Shown: positions 48,910 to 60,198 of the stretch, in pieces
How the letters are laid out: each line of letters starts with the position of its first letter
Numbering within the stretch: the stretch's first letter is position 1
Source of the DNA: Opisthocomus hoazin
Lineage: Eukaryota; Chordata; Aves; Opisthocomiformes; Opisthocomidae
Assembly: GCF_030867145.1 (NCBI RefSeq)
Contig: NC_134420.1
Location: 43,730,912 to 43,794,911, forward strand
Reading direction: 5' to 3'
Length of the DNA: 64,000 nucleotides
Position numbers and translations under genes: made by a program
The notes under the pieces: model-generated
Seen by the model: only the letters and a program-made list of their open reading frames with translations
What the model was told of the DNA's origin: nothing
Databases searched by the model: none

Positions 48910-49137
48910 ATCATAGAATCATTAAGGTTGGAAAAGACCTCTAGGATCATTAAGTCCAACTGTCAACCCATCACCACCATGCCTACTAAGTGCTGTATCT
49001 ACGTGTTTTTTGAACACCTCCAGGGATGGTCACTCCACCACTTCCCTGGGCAGCCTGTTCCAGAGCTTCACAACTCTTTTAGTGAAGAAAGTCTTCCTAA
49101 TATCCAATGTAAACCTCTCCTGACGCAACTTGGGGCC
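48910..49137 (-). mobile_element. CR1 3'-end fragment
   Basis: Reads on the - strand as the end of a CR1: the last coding part (like [15 protein letters not shown]), then the 3' UTR with ggacttaatgatcc-type sequence and one octamer-like terminal unit (48910-48921). It closely resembles the copies at 51011 and 59755, so it is of the same subfamily. Truncated at about 49137. Confidence 0.9.
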
Positions 49138-49294
49138 TTTAGAGGTACAGGGAAGATGAAAGTAGATGCTTCCTGGATGTGCACAGTGATACCACAAGGG
49201 GTAGTAATGCACATTGCACTATATAATAAGAAATGTGAGGGGGTGGGGGGTTGGTCGGTTTGTTTGACTTTTTGCAGTGAAAGCAATCACACAT

Positions 49295-49475
49295 CAGAAC
49301 AGATTGCCTGGAGAGATTCTAGAATCTCTCTTTTGGAAGATATTTAGAACTCAACTGAGCAAGACTGTGAGTAACCTGCTGTAAGTTGGTCCTGCTTTGA
49401 GCAGCAAGATGGACCAGACAAACAACTTCCTGAGGTCCCTTCAAACCGAAGTTGTTCTGCGAATCTGGCATTAGT
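49295..49475 (+). mobile_element. Older CR1 3'-end fragment
   Basis: The order 'agattgcctggagagattct', 'ttggaagatatttagaactc', 'gtgagtaacctgctgtaagt', 'cttcctgaggtcccttcaaa' and 'gttgttctgcga' follows the C-terminal end and 3' UTR of a CR1, with many changes. It belongs to a different, older subfamily than its - strand neighbour at 48910. Confidence 0.75.
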
Positions 49476-50399
49476 TCTAAAACTGGCATTCCACTGGCTA
49501 TTGGACTATCTGTATATGACTCCATTAAAGCCTATAGCTCAAAGAGGAGAAAATGGTTCTGCCTTTCACAGAGATCACTGGTTGGAGCACTCGGTCAAAA
49601 CCTAAACTGAAATGCAGGTGTCTCTCTAATACAAGTGCCCTAATCGCAAAGCTAGACAATCATGCTAGCTCATCTCTCTTGTTCAAATGAATATACAATG
49701 AAGTCTTGTAATCAAATGAGCAAGTTTCAACAATGACTGAGAGCATCCCTTCCTCAGTAGCATTTCCAATCATTTGGCCAGTCTCTTTAGACTGTAGAGG
49801 AGCTGATCAGATCCCTGTAGGCAGAGACATAAAAGTCAAACCCAAATACGCCTTATCTCTTGAATCAGCATCCTTAATGTGAACTATGAAATTAAAAAAA
49901 ATAGAGAAATATGTAATTTTTTCCCTGTTGCACCTCTTGTTTTGATGGAATTACCTAGGAGAGGTTTAAAAATGGGGATTCTAGGCTTGTGTGCATTGAT
50001 GTGCTCTCAGGCATCTTAGACTTGAGTAGCAATACCATAAAGGAGGTTGTGCTGGAGTTTTATGGCAATTTTTGCTTTGGCTTTAGTACTTTACTGCCTA
50101 GGGTGCAGACCTTTATGAAACTCAATCTAAGGCGTCTTACCCACCACTGTAGTGCATGGAGAACCGTAGGTTGATTTCCTCCCCTCCCCCCCCTTTTAAA
50201 TCTTCCAAGAACTGCTGGCCTTGAGTGTTTCACAGTCTAAATTGAAGAAAAAAATTCAAAGATGGCAACAAAAGACGTCTTAAAATAAGAAGCTACAATA
50301 TGTATGGAATAACTCTTCTGTGTCTAAATTTTTTAGAAGAAAGGTTGAAGAAAAACAAGCAGGAATGAGTTCAGGAATGGACTCTGGAGACATGGATTT

Positions 50400-50795
50400 G
50401 AAGGCTAGCTTGTTTTTAAGTCTTTGTTAAACTGGAACACTGGTGATACTTATTTACATGAAAAATTTTAAAATATGGGCTACTAATGCCAGTTGTCTTT
50501 TATTTTCCACTGACAAAAGAGTGTTCTTTCGTTCTGGCTGCTGTAGGTTAGGTGTAAAGAGGGACATTGGTATTGCTGTGCTGATCATTGCAGTGCCTAA
50601 AATGTAGGTGCTGTGCCTGCAGGAATGGAAAATCCAACTAAAGTGTAGGCTGGAGCCACTGCATACCCAGGATGGTGGGAATACATCGCTTGTCATTGCC
50701 AGTGGTACTATCTGATGGGTTACTTTCCCTTCCTCATACTCTTTGGCAATGTCTTAGGAGAGTAGGTGCAAGCGTTGGATTTTAAGGGTAGCAAA
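50400..50795. repeat. Unnamed dispersed repeat, copy A
   Basis: Shares long stretches with copy B at 54510: 'ttctggctgctgtaggttag' at about 50531, 'attgcagtgcctaaa', 'ggctggagccactgcatacc' and 'gatggtgggaatacatcg'. Both copies are in the same direction, about 4.2 kb apart. No coding potential beyond short frames. I cannot assign it to a family. Borders are approximate. Confidence 0.75.
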
Positions 50796-51010
50796 AACTA
50801 ATTATCCTTCAGATCCATGGCTTGAGCAAATTGGCGTAAAGTTGCAGTTTTGCTGTGTTTCATCACTTACATGGTAAATGTCATTGGGAGCTTGCTCAAA
50901 GATAAAATTACTGTTAGTGTGCAGCAAAAAACTGTCTCTCATCAGTATAAAATTAGTGAGAGAGTGTATTAGTGGATGAGAGGGAGCAGTGAAATCGGAT
51001 TTAGCTGAGA

Positions 51011-51932
51011 ATCATAGAATGATTAAGGTTGGAAAAGACCTCTAAGATCATCAAGTCCAACCATCAACCCATCACCACCATGCCTGTTAAACCATATCCT
51101 GAAGTGCCACATCTACACGTTTTTTTGAACACCTCCAGGGATGCTGACTCCCACTTCCCTGAGCAGCCTGTGCCAATGTCTGACCACTCTTTCAGTAAAG
51201 AAATTGTTCCTAACATCCAATCTAAACCTTCTCTGACGCAACTTGAGGCCATTGCCTGTCGTCGTATCGCTAGTTACCTGGGAGAAGAGACCAACACCTG
51301 CCTCACTACAACCTCCTTGCAGGGAGTTGTAGAGAGCAAGAAGGTCTCCCCTCAGCCTCTTCTTCTCCAGACTAAACGGTCCCTGTTCCCTCAGTCACTC
51401 CTCATTAGGCTTGTTCTCTAGACCCTTCACTGGCCTCATTGCTCTTCTTTGGACACCCTTCAGCAACTCAATGCCCTTCTTGTAAGGAAGGGCCCAAAAC
51501 TAACACAGTACTCGAGGTGCAGCCTTACCAGTGCCGAGTACAGGGGCATGATCACCTCCCTGCTCCTGCTGGCCACACTATTGCTGACACAAGCCAGGAT
51601 GCCGTTGGCCCACTTGGCCACCTGGGCACACTGCTGGCTCATGTTCAGCTGGCTGTCAGCCACCACTCCCAGGTCCTTTTCCTCCATGCAGCTTTCCAGC
51701 CACTCTTCCCCAAGCCTGTAGCATTGCATGGGGTTGTTGTGACCCAAGTGCAGGACCCGGCATTTGGCCTTGTTGAACCTCATACAGTTGGTCTTGGCCC
51801 GTTGATCCAGTTTGTCCAAATTGCTCTGCAGAGCCTTCCTACCCTCGAGCAGATCGGCACTCCCGCCCAGCTTGGTGTCATCTGCAAACTTACTGAGGGA
51901 GCACTCAGTCCTCTCATCCAGAATGACACGTA
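51011..51932 (-). mobile_element. CR1 fragment with reverse-transcriptase remnant
   Basis: About 920 bp read on the - strand. It contains the FADDTKLGG catalytic box (51888-51877 for FADD), an open stretch of about 150 codons after it to about 51460, then a shifted frame into the C-terminal part and the 3' UTR ending with tcattctatgat at 51011-51022. The element is truncated at about 51932, just before the catalytic box. At least one frameshift breaks ORF2, so it is not functional. Antisense to NUBPL. Confidence 0.93.
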
Positions 51933-54509
51933 TTGGGCAGAAGGAAGATGACAATAACAAGTTGATGGCTCTGATTTTTTTGCAGCTATATTTTGAATGA
52001 ACTGAAAGGATCCCCAGAATAGTAATAGTGAGTCAATGATGAAAATTATTCTTATTGTAAATTGTAAAGAGCAAGTGAAGAAAAAGCACTGCAGTGAAGC
52101 CAGAAGATTTTATTTTTAACACGTTTTGGTTTAGGAAGGACACTCTATCAAGAGATTTCTGTTGAAGGCATTTAACTTGCATTATGGCATTAAAGTTTCA
52201 AGACGGGATAAGAGTGTGATGCTGCAATGGAAAATTGTAGCAAAGGTGGTCAGAAACATGAATAGCTGTTAGTATTTTTTTTTTTCTTCAAACTTACCAT
52301 CTTTTTGCCTTTTAATACGCATGTAAGAGTCTATGCACACTCATCTGTTCATCAGCAGAGTACATGTACCTAAAGTGCATATGCTAAATGCGGATTAGTA
52401 TTGTTTTCTTTTTTCTGTATTTCGTGTTTTGGCAACATCTTCCATTTGAGAATTCTTACTAATTTCAAAATTGACTTGTGTTTCACATTATTCATGTATT
52501 TATCCGGTCTGCAAGTAATTGAGGAATTGAGGCAGGTAGTCTGTAGCAGGATATTTATAGTTTACATTTCACAGAGCTAAACAAAGCTGTGCTTATATTA
52601 TAAACTACAGATACATGTTTATGCTTTGCAGCGCACAATTCTAAAATACAGTAGTCTCACCAGGTGTCACTACAGTGAAAAATTTACCAGCATTTCAGCA
52701 ATTAAAAAAAAAATATCTTCTGTTTTATTTTTCTATTTTGAGTTATCTTAGTCTGAGGTGTGCATAGAGATTGCTAGTTCAGGCTAAAGTCTGCTACTTT
52801 ACAGTTTGGGGAAAAGAAAAAGTGGAGACATCACTGTTCTTCAGAAAAGTTGCATCTTTAGGGAGTTGGGATGCTTTTCTTTTTTTATGTTTGTGATCCG
52901 AAGTACAAAAATGAAAAGATCCAGACATTTCATCCCTGCACATAAGATCATTGATATTATGTATTTGTTCTATTTAGAAAGGCCGAGATCTGCTGTTGAG
53001 ATCGTTTAAAAAGGGGAGCAACACTCTAAGAAATAGTGGCCAAATTTGCACTTTGCAAAGACTGCACTTTGGTATGCTACTAAGACTGCATCTACAGCTG
53101 GCAGACAGTAAACAGTAACTCCGAATGCTTGTGAGATTTTTTCATAAATCTTTAGTAAGCTTTCATGTAAAGCGAGGAAGGTCAATTGGCATCCCTCATT
53201 TTATCGCTGAAACTAAGGAAACTGTTTCAAGGGCAAGATAAGCAGATGACCCACTCATACCTTATAAAAGAATTTGTTTTAAAAAATGCTTGTACTGATT
53301 TTTGGTTACATTTATTTTGCTAAGACTAAAGGATGAATGGACTAATGTGCTCTCATCCAGAGCCCACGGAAATCAGTTGAAATCTTGACATTGGTTTCTA
53401 CACCATGCTTCAGTTTGTGGTGGTGATATCTAGAAAAGCCTGTTATAGGTACTTGTATATCATCAGTAATTTGCTCAAATGCTAATGATCACCTTAAAGG
53501 TCCTATCTGTTCAGAGAGAGCTGCCTTTACCAGTCCCAGTCAGTATGTCCATATTTAAGGGAAAAGATTGTGCTTCCTGGACATTAGAAGCTAGATTCAG
53601 GGACATGCTGCAGCCGAAAGCACAGAAGACTCCTCCTTTCCACCCCTCTCTCTGCCCCCCAGGTTAGCTCCCTGCGGAGTGAGAGTATTCTGACCGTCAC
53701 CCAAGTGCAGTATATCCTTTTGACTCGAGTGCTCCTGTAGGTTTTGGGATGGGTATGACTGAACGCATATGGGCTTGATTCTGTCTTTTTGTTTCCAGCT
53801 GAAGCTACAAAACCTGTTCTGTTGCCTTTCTTCTCTTAATGAAGGAAGCAGGATCTATATGGATCCCTGTAGCTTTATTGGCTTGCGTTAGCAGCTGATA
53901 TGAAAAGGGATTATAGTGTCTGAAAGGAATTGACAATCATAGAAAGAAGTGTTAGGAAAGCCAGAAGAAAACAAAAGCAGTAGCCAACAACTTACTGCTG
54001 AACTGGAAGCATTTGCAGTAAATGTATTTTAACTTTCTTTGAGGATTTAAAAAAAAAAAAGAAGAAAAAAGCCTAACAACACAGTGAGAATGTATTTACA
54101 GCAAACATTTCTTGGCGTGGTTCCTCAGCTGTCATGGTTATGACTGTGCAGCTACTGCTGCGGAGGGAACAGGCTGTGAGAGTATTTTCTTTGCTCTGCT
54201 TCCAGTAGTCTCATCTCTCGCACAGATTACACAGGTATGCGTGTGTCTGCCCTCCTTTGCATAAAACAAACTAAATGCAAAACATGCAACTGTTTTGCTG
54301 GGTTTGTTGACTAGACAGGAAGAAATGGTAGGGATCTCGTGATGTCTCAAAATGGCTGTGCTGGAGCTGGAATGGATTTTTTTTTTTCTTTTTCTTTCTT
54401 TTTTCCCCTTGAACTTTTAAAGGAAACTGTTTTGAGGTTTAAGGTTTCTCTGCAACAAATTTCAGAACTTTGTGCCTGTATGACAGCTTCATTAGTGGAA
54501 AGAGGTGGT

Positions 54510-54979
54510 GATTTAAGCATGTTCTTAAGTGTTTGCTAAACAGGAATACTGGTGGTAGAGGAACTAGGAAAAGAGAAGGCACTGTTTGTTTTCTTTTCTA
54601 AATTAAGCTTCCAATATTTACGTAAGACTTTTCAAAAAATAGCAGAAACCTGATGTTACTCTTCTACTCTCTCTATTCTTCTGCACTAATAAAGCAGTCT
54701 GTTCTTTTTTTCTGGCTGCTATAGGTTAGGTGAAAAAAGGGACGTGACTATTGCAGTGCCTAAGACATAGATGCCCTGCCTGCAGGAACAGAAGTTTAAA
54801 CCAAAGGCTAGACTGGAGCCACTGCATACCTGGGATGGTGGGAATACATCGTTTGTCATTCCTGGTGGTACTGAGAGGTTGCTTTGCCCGCCTGGAGGTA
54901 CCTTCAGCCTCTTTGGCAGTGACTTAGCAGAAGAGGTGCAGTATCTTAGAGTGCTGAAGTTTAGAGCCAAAACCAGGAC
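54510..54979. repeat. Unnamed dispersed repeat, copy B
   Basis: Partner of copy A at 50400. Similarity starts around 'cttaagtgtttgctaaacag' (about 54523) and runs, with gaps, to about 54979. It carries an extra segment relative to copy A in its left part (about 54555-54695). The 'cttaagtgtttgct' motif recalls an old repeat seen across birds and reptiles, but that is a memory-based guess. Confidence 0.72.
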
Positions 54980-55586
54980 AGTGTGGAATAAGTGGAAATC
55001 AATGGTTGAAGTCAAAGTTGGTAGATTCACCAGCTGGAAATGAACAATACTGAAGATGTTGAGCAAGAGGGCTGCTAGGAGAAGCCCATGGGATGTGTCT
55101 CACTTTCTGTCTCTGTCCTGGATTTCAGCACCTTGCTGTAGCCTGTATCAGACAGCTCTGTGGAGCTCAGATTTAGAGCCAAAATCTGGTATCGTCTGTT
55201 AGGTGCCAAGACTTTTCTTTTGGTTTGACAGGCTTATTGTCTGTTCGTAGTAACAGGCTGGGAAGTTTCCATAACCATTCAGCCGGGACATGGGACCTGT
55301 TACTTTCTCAGTTTAGCATTTAAGCCTGTATTTCCCACTGCCCAGGAGAGTGCCCTGAAATCGAGTACAGCAGTCAAAACCTGCTCCCCTACAGGCAGGG
55401 ATGGAAGATTGCCGGGGCCAGGATGAGATGTGTGAAGGGGAACCGTGACCAGTGCTGTGCAGGAAATTCAGTTAATCTGAAGTTTCAGCTTTCCAGGTTA
55501 ATACCTCACCTGCTGGCCTCAGGTGGTGGTCTGGGTACTTCTGTGGCTTCTCATTCCTGATTATACAGTGGCCCAGCTAAATGCCA

Positions 55587-55648
55587 CCTGCCTGAGAAAT
55601 TGAAACTCATGTCTTCCTGCCTGAGAAATTGAAACTCATGTCTTCCTG
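55587..55648. repeat. 29-bp tandem duplication
   Basis: The unit beginning CCTGCCTGAGAAATTGAAAC occurs at 55587-55615 and again at 55616-55644 with no difference, followed by a partial CCTG. A recent small duplication in intron 6. Confidence 0.95.
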
Positions 55649-58600
55649 TTCATGGATAGTTTCTCTCCTATGTCTAATTATGATACAAAACAGCTGCAAT
55701 TATAACAGCAGAACCACAGGCTTTGTTTGGTTTTGATTTGCTTTTAGTGGCCAGGAGGGCTCAGCCTTGTGTTGGTTTTGGTGTTAACACTGGCAGGTGC
55801 ATTTAGAGCCTGCCTGCTAGATTGCGCCTGTAAGGCATGCTCCTTTCTCACAAATGCGTGGGTAATTACTGGATCCCAGATGGGCTTCTGGTTGAAACTT
55901 GGTGCTCAATGGAGATTTTGGTATTTCCCTTCCTGAGTAGTCAAGCTCTTTAGGAGAATTTTTAGGGTTGCTTCTGAATGTGTAGGTGGAGCTCATCAAA
56001 GATGCTTTTTTAGGCGTTTTTTCCCCCCTGCGTTTTTCAGCATTTCTTTTTTGTCTTTTGGATCACAACAAAAGTGGAACCTCCCCACTCCTAAACATTG
56101 ATACATTGTTTAGCATTACACACTAATTTTACTTAGTAAATAAACTATGACTACAACTATATAAACAGCTTATTAAAATTAATACTGAATTAATATGTTA
56201 AACTGATTGCACAGAGGGGTTTTTTTTTGAACTTGGATTCTGACTGTTGGAAGTTGGCAGACTGATCCTTCACTCACACCATCCTCCCATATCTCTTTTG
56301 CTCCCAGAAAATAACTGCAGATATCCAAGAATAGCAGCAGTTTTTGTACCACTGTTCTTTGTAGAAAGTGATTATTTCTCACATACCAAGTGATTGACAC
56401 AAATGTAAAGTAATTATGCTTAAGGTACCAGAGATTAGTGTCTGGGGGTTTTTTCCCCCTCTGACAAAGAAAACCCCCCACTTCTATTGCAGCTTCATAA
56501 ATCGTACAGAGATGTTTCTCCTCTTACAGTGTTTTGCACTATCAACAGTATCTTTTAAAAGAAGGAATATGTTCTCCCAGCAGAATGATGCCTTGGGAAT
56601 ACAGCTCTTTTATTAAGCAACTAAAGTGGGTGTCCATTTTAAGTACTTTTTGTGCTAGATGTAAACGATTTTTTCTGTATAAAAAACGTGAAGCAGGAGT
56701 TGAAGTTGAATAAAAATCTAGGAAGCAAGTGAAAATATGAAGACTATCACTTGCTTGGCAGTGATCACTGAATGTCTCTGTAATTCATGGTATCAGCACC
56801 TTCAGCAAATTATTTTAATAATTAGGTTTAGAATACAAGTAGCAGTTTTAACTTATTGTTGCAGATTTATAACTGAGGGCACTGGTGAATGCAAAAGCAC
56901 GGTTCTGTGGACACAGGAATTATTCTGGCAGTCTATATGTGATGCTTTCACAGATTATCTATTGTCTAAGTTATAGTAAATGGTCTTACTGCTTTATGAA
57001 TAAGCATGTATTTGAATTATGGGAATGTTATGTGTGCAACTGTAAAATGTGTACTTCTTGTTTTTGTGTTTTTATTTTTACATCTTGTCTGTGTCTGTTA
57101 TGCACTTTCTGTGTTCCACTCTTTGTAAGGACAACCTATATGCAGTTGTTGTTGCTCCTTTCTGACCTGAAGGCAGTTCTGTTAACAGAGAACATACACT
57201 GACTTTACCAGTCACATGGTCAAGAATCCCAGCAAGTCAGAGATCTGCTCTGCTTGCTCTCACACGTGTTCTTACTTACACTGTTTTTTTCATGCTCTCT
57301 AATCATCTTGCATCTTCATGTATGATTGAAAGGTTCTATATTTTGTGCAACCTTTTTGTGACTTCTTGTTTCTTGCTGGGCGTACTGATTGTTGTGCTCC
57401 GAGGTAATTCAAGCAGACTCCAATGCTGGTTTCATTAGTAAAGGTAGACTGTTTTGAATTCAGTGACTGGGGAGGATATGCTTCGAATTTTAAGCACAGA
57501 AAGTTTGGAGGATGGAGTTCTGTCCATATTTGTGAAAAATAGGTTATTTAAAAAAAAAACAAACCACCCAGCATTTCATTATTGAAAATTAATCTTTCAC
57601 CTCAAGGCTACTTACTCTGAGATCTGCCAACATCTCACCAGACAAAAGCCCAAGTCCTATACTGAGATTTACTGTCATTTGGCCTCAGTTCAGCTGTGTA
57701 CATCTAATTGATTCTATTCCAGATTTTGTGTTGCACAGCTTATGTTAATATTGGAGGGTTTTCTTCAGCAACATCTGAAGTGACTTGAGTAACATCTGTC
57801 ATGCTATTTTATTCTGTAATCCTTTTTTTCTGAAGGCCTTTGACTGTCCTTTTGTAGGAGTTCCATCTTCTGTACAAAAAAGCATTATATATTGTACTTA
57901 AGAAACAGTTTTCTGACCTTTTTAATATAATGATTAAGTACTAATTTAAAATCAGTGTCTCAGTGATAGGCATGAAGTGATGCCTATATTAGTCTGTTGG
58001 TACCTCAATGAGGAATTTATTGATTTTCTCATGGTACCAGAACATGAACTGATGTTTAAGGAAGTTAAATGACTTGTGAAGAGAATTAGGGTCAGTGCTT
58101 TCTATTGCATGGTTAAGCATTCGGTCTTAAGCTATATGTCAGCTTTTAACATCATTACAGAAATACTGGCTAAAATATGTATGGGGAGTGAGCTTAATAA
58201 GCTTCTCCCTTTTGGTATTTGCTGCCAACACTTGTAATATTTCCTTCTGTTGTTATTGTAGGGAAAATCTGAATCGGACAGCGTATAAAAATTGTATGAG
58301 CTTAAATTGGGTCCTAATAGTACTGCCTTAAGAATGTGTTGTTGACTTTGGATTTGATAGCTAAACAATGGTGAGAATTTATAATTTAGATGATGTGCTT
58401 ATCGTGGCTGCATCAACCCAGCGATTAGTTTAATTAAATGATGTGATGCCAGCCCACTTTCTTCTGATATGTTTACATTTATATTACTTTACTTCTGTGC
58501 TGAATTTAATTGCTAAAAGACATAAGAGTAGTAACTTGCCTAGTTCCATATTTCTTTTCCAGTCATCATTATTCAGCAACTGAACCACAGACAGTTCTAG

Positions 58601-59754
58601 AACAGGAAAAAAAAAGATGGTGTATTTTTGAAGAAAAGTTTCTGCAAATTATGTAGTGCAGGCTGTTTGTGGGTCAAGGTTAGAGAGCAGCAGATCAACG
58701 ATCAATCTCAAGACTGACTACGTAATAAATGTTTACTTCTCAAAAGGTTGTCTTTTAGAGAACAAGTACTTTGAGTCCCTGAGAAGTGGGAATCTCAGCT
58801 CACAAAGGCTGTTTGTAGGAGCAACTCAAACCTAGTGGAAGAGTCTTTTATATGCAGTAGCACTGACACAGTCTCCATCAGACGTGCTGGGCATGCACAG
58901 ACGTTTTCCTTTTCAGTTATCCCCACAGACTGTGCCCGGGCTCTTGCGGACAGGCCCAGCTGCCCCGCAGCTCTGTGCCATCTTCCCTTTGGCTGACATG
59001 GTGTCCACTGGCCTCTCTGAAGTCGGGCAGGAACCCGGTGTTGAGTGCCTTCCTTTGGTCTCCTGGAACGCCACATAGGAAATAACCTGCATTGTCATCT
59101 TCTGGGAGCTGTTTAGTTTTGTAGGTTATATAGATGAAGGTGACAGAAACTTCAGGCTACTGCATTTGCCTTCTGTTCTTAACATTATTAAAAGCCATCA
59201 GGGAGGAAGAGGAGGAGGTCAGTTTGTCTTTTGGTGGTTGAATTGAACAGGGCTCTGGCTTCCTTTCTAGGCACTTATTTCTGAAAGTTACTCTATACCG
59301 AGAAAGAATAGGAGAATTTTCTTCTCTTTATGGAAGTCTTTGGAGCAAACTGTTCTTAGGCTTCACCTCAGTTTCTCTCTGAACTTGGCAGAACGGACTC
59401 ATCAGAAATACTTTAGAGGGAATCTGAACCTTTGCAGCACGTCTGTTTTTCGTGGTGTTAGATTGCACAGCTTCAAGATTGGTTAAGCATCAGAGGACAT
59501 CAAAGGGAGAGTTGTCTTTGTGCAGGAAGTATTGAGTTGTATTAAGCACTATGGAATATCCTGCGGTGGTATAAGTAGTTGTTTCACTAGCAGAAAGTTT
59601 CTGTAGGGACTAAAAATCTTCTGCTTTGTGTCTGGGGAATACCTCCGTTCTTTATCAAATATTTGTGACAATAAATAAAAATTACTTTTTATTAAAATGC
59701 AAAGTTTCATTATACTATTCCTAAATTGTCTGTTTTCTTACATCATGAAACTAT

Positions 59755-60198
59755 GTTGGAGAAGGGCAACAAGGCTGATGAGGGGTCTAGAGAACAAGTC
59801 TGATGAGGAGCAGCTGAGGGAGCTGGGGCTGTTTAGTCTGGAGAAGAGGAGGCTGAGGGGAGACCTCCTTGCTCTCTACAACTCCCTGCAAGGAGTTTGT
59901 AGTGAGGCAGGTGTTGGTCTCTTCTCCCAAGTAACTAGCGATAGGATGAGAGGTAATGGCCTCAAGTTGCATCAGGGAAGGTTTAGATTAGACATTAGGA
60001 ACAATTTCTTTACTGAAAGAGTGGTCAAACATTGGAAGAGGCTGTCCAGGGAAGTGGTGGAGTCCCCGTCCCTGGAGGTGTTCAAAAAACGTGCGGAAGT
60101 GGCACTTTAGGACATGGTTTGGTAGGCATGGTGGTGATGGGTTGACGGTTGGACTTGATGATCTTAGAGGTCTTTTCCAACCTTAATCATTCTATGAT
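59755..60198 (+). mobile_element. CR1 fragment, C-terminal coding end and 3' UTR
   Basis: About 440 bp in the NUBPL direction. It begins in the conserved [17 protein letters not shown] segment and keeps an open frame to the stop at about 60108-60110, followed by the 3' UTR and one terminal octamer-like unit (tcattctatgat at about 60187-60198). The open frame is joined upstream to unrelated codons by truncation. Same subfamily as the - strand copy at 51011. Confidence 0.92.

Noticed and set aside
57460..57490. A 'gtgactggggagga' stretch as the start of NUBPL exon 7 (VDWG)
   Set aside because: No acceptor precedes it in the right phase and the downstream translation does not give the expected LDYLVVDMPPGTGD-like sequence.
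59697..60110. 137-codon + strand frame as an independent gene
   Set aside because: From about 59755 it is the C-terminal end of CR1 ORF2, and the first codons are flanking DNA joined by truncation.
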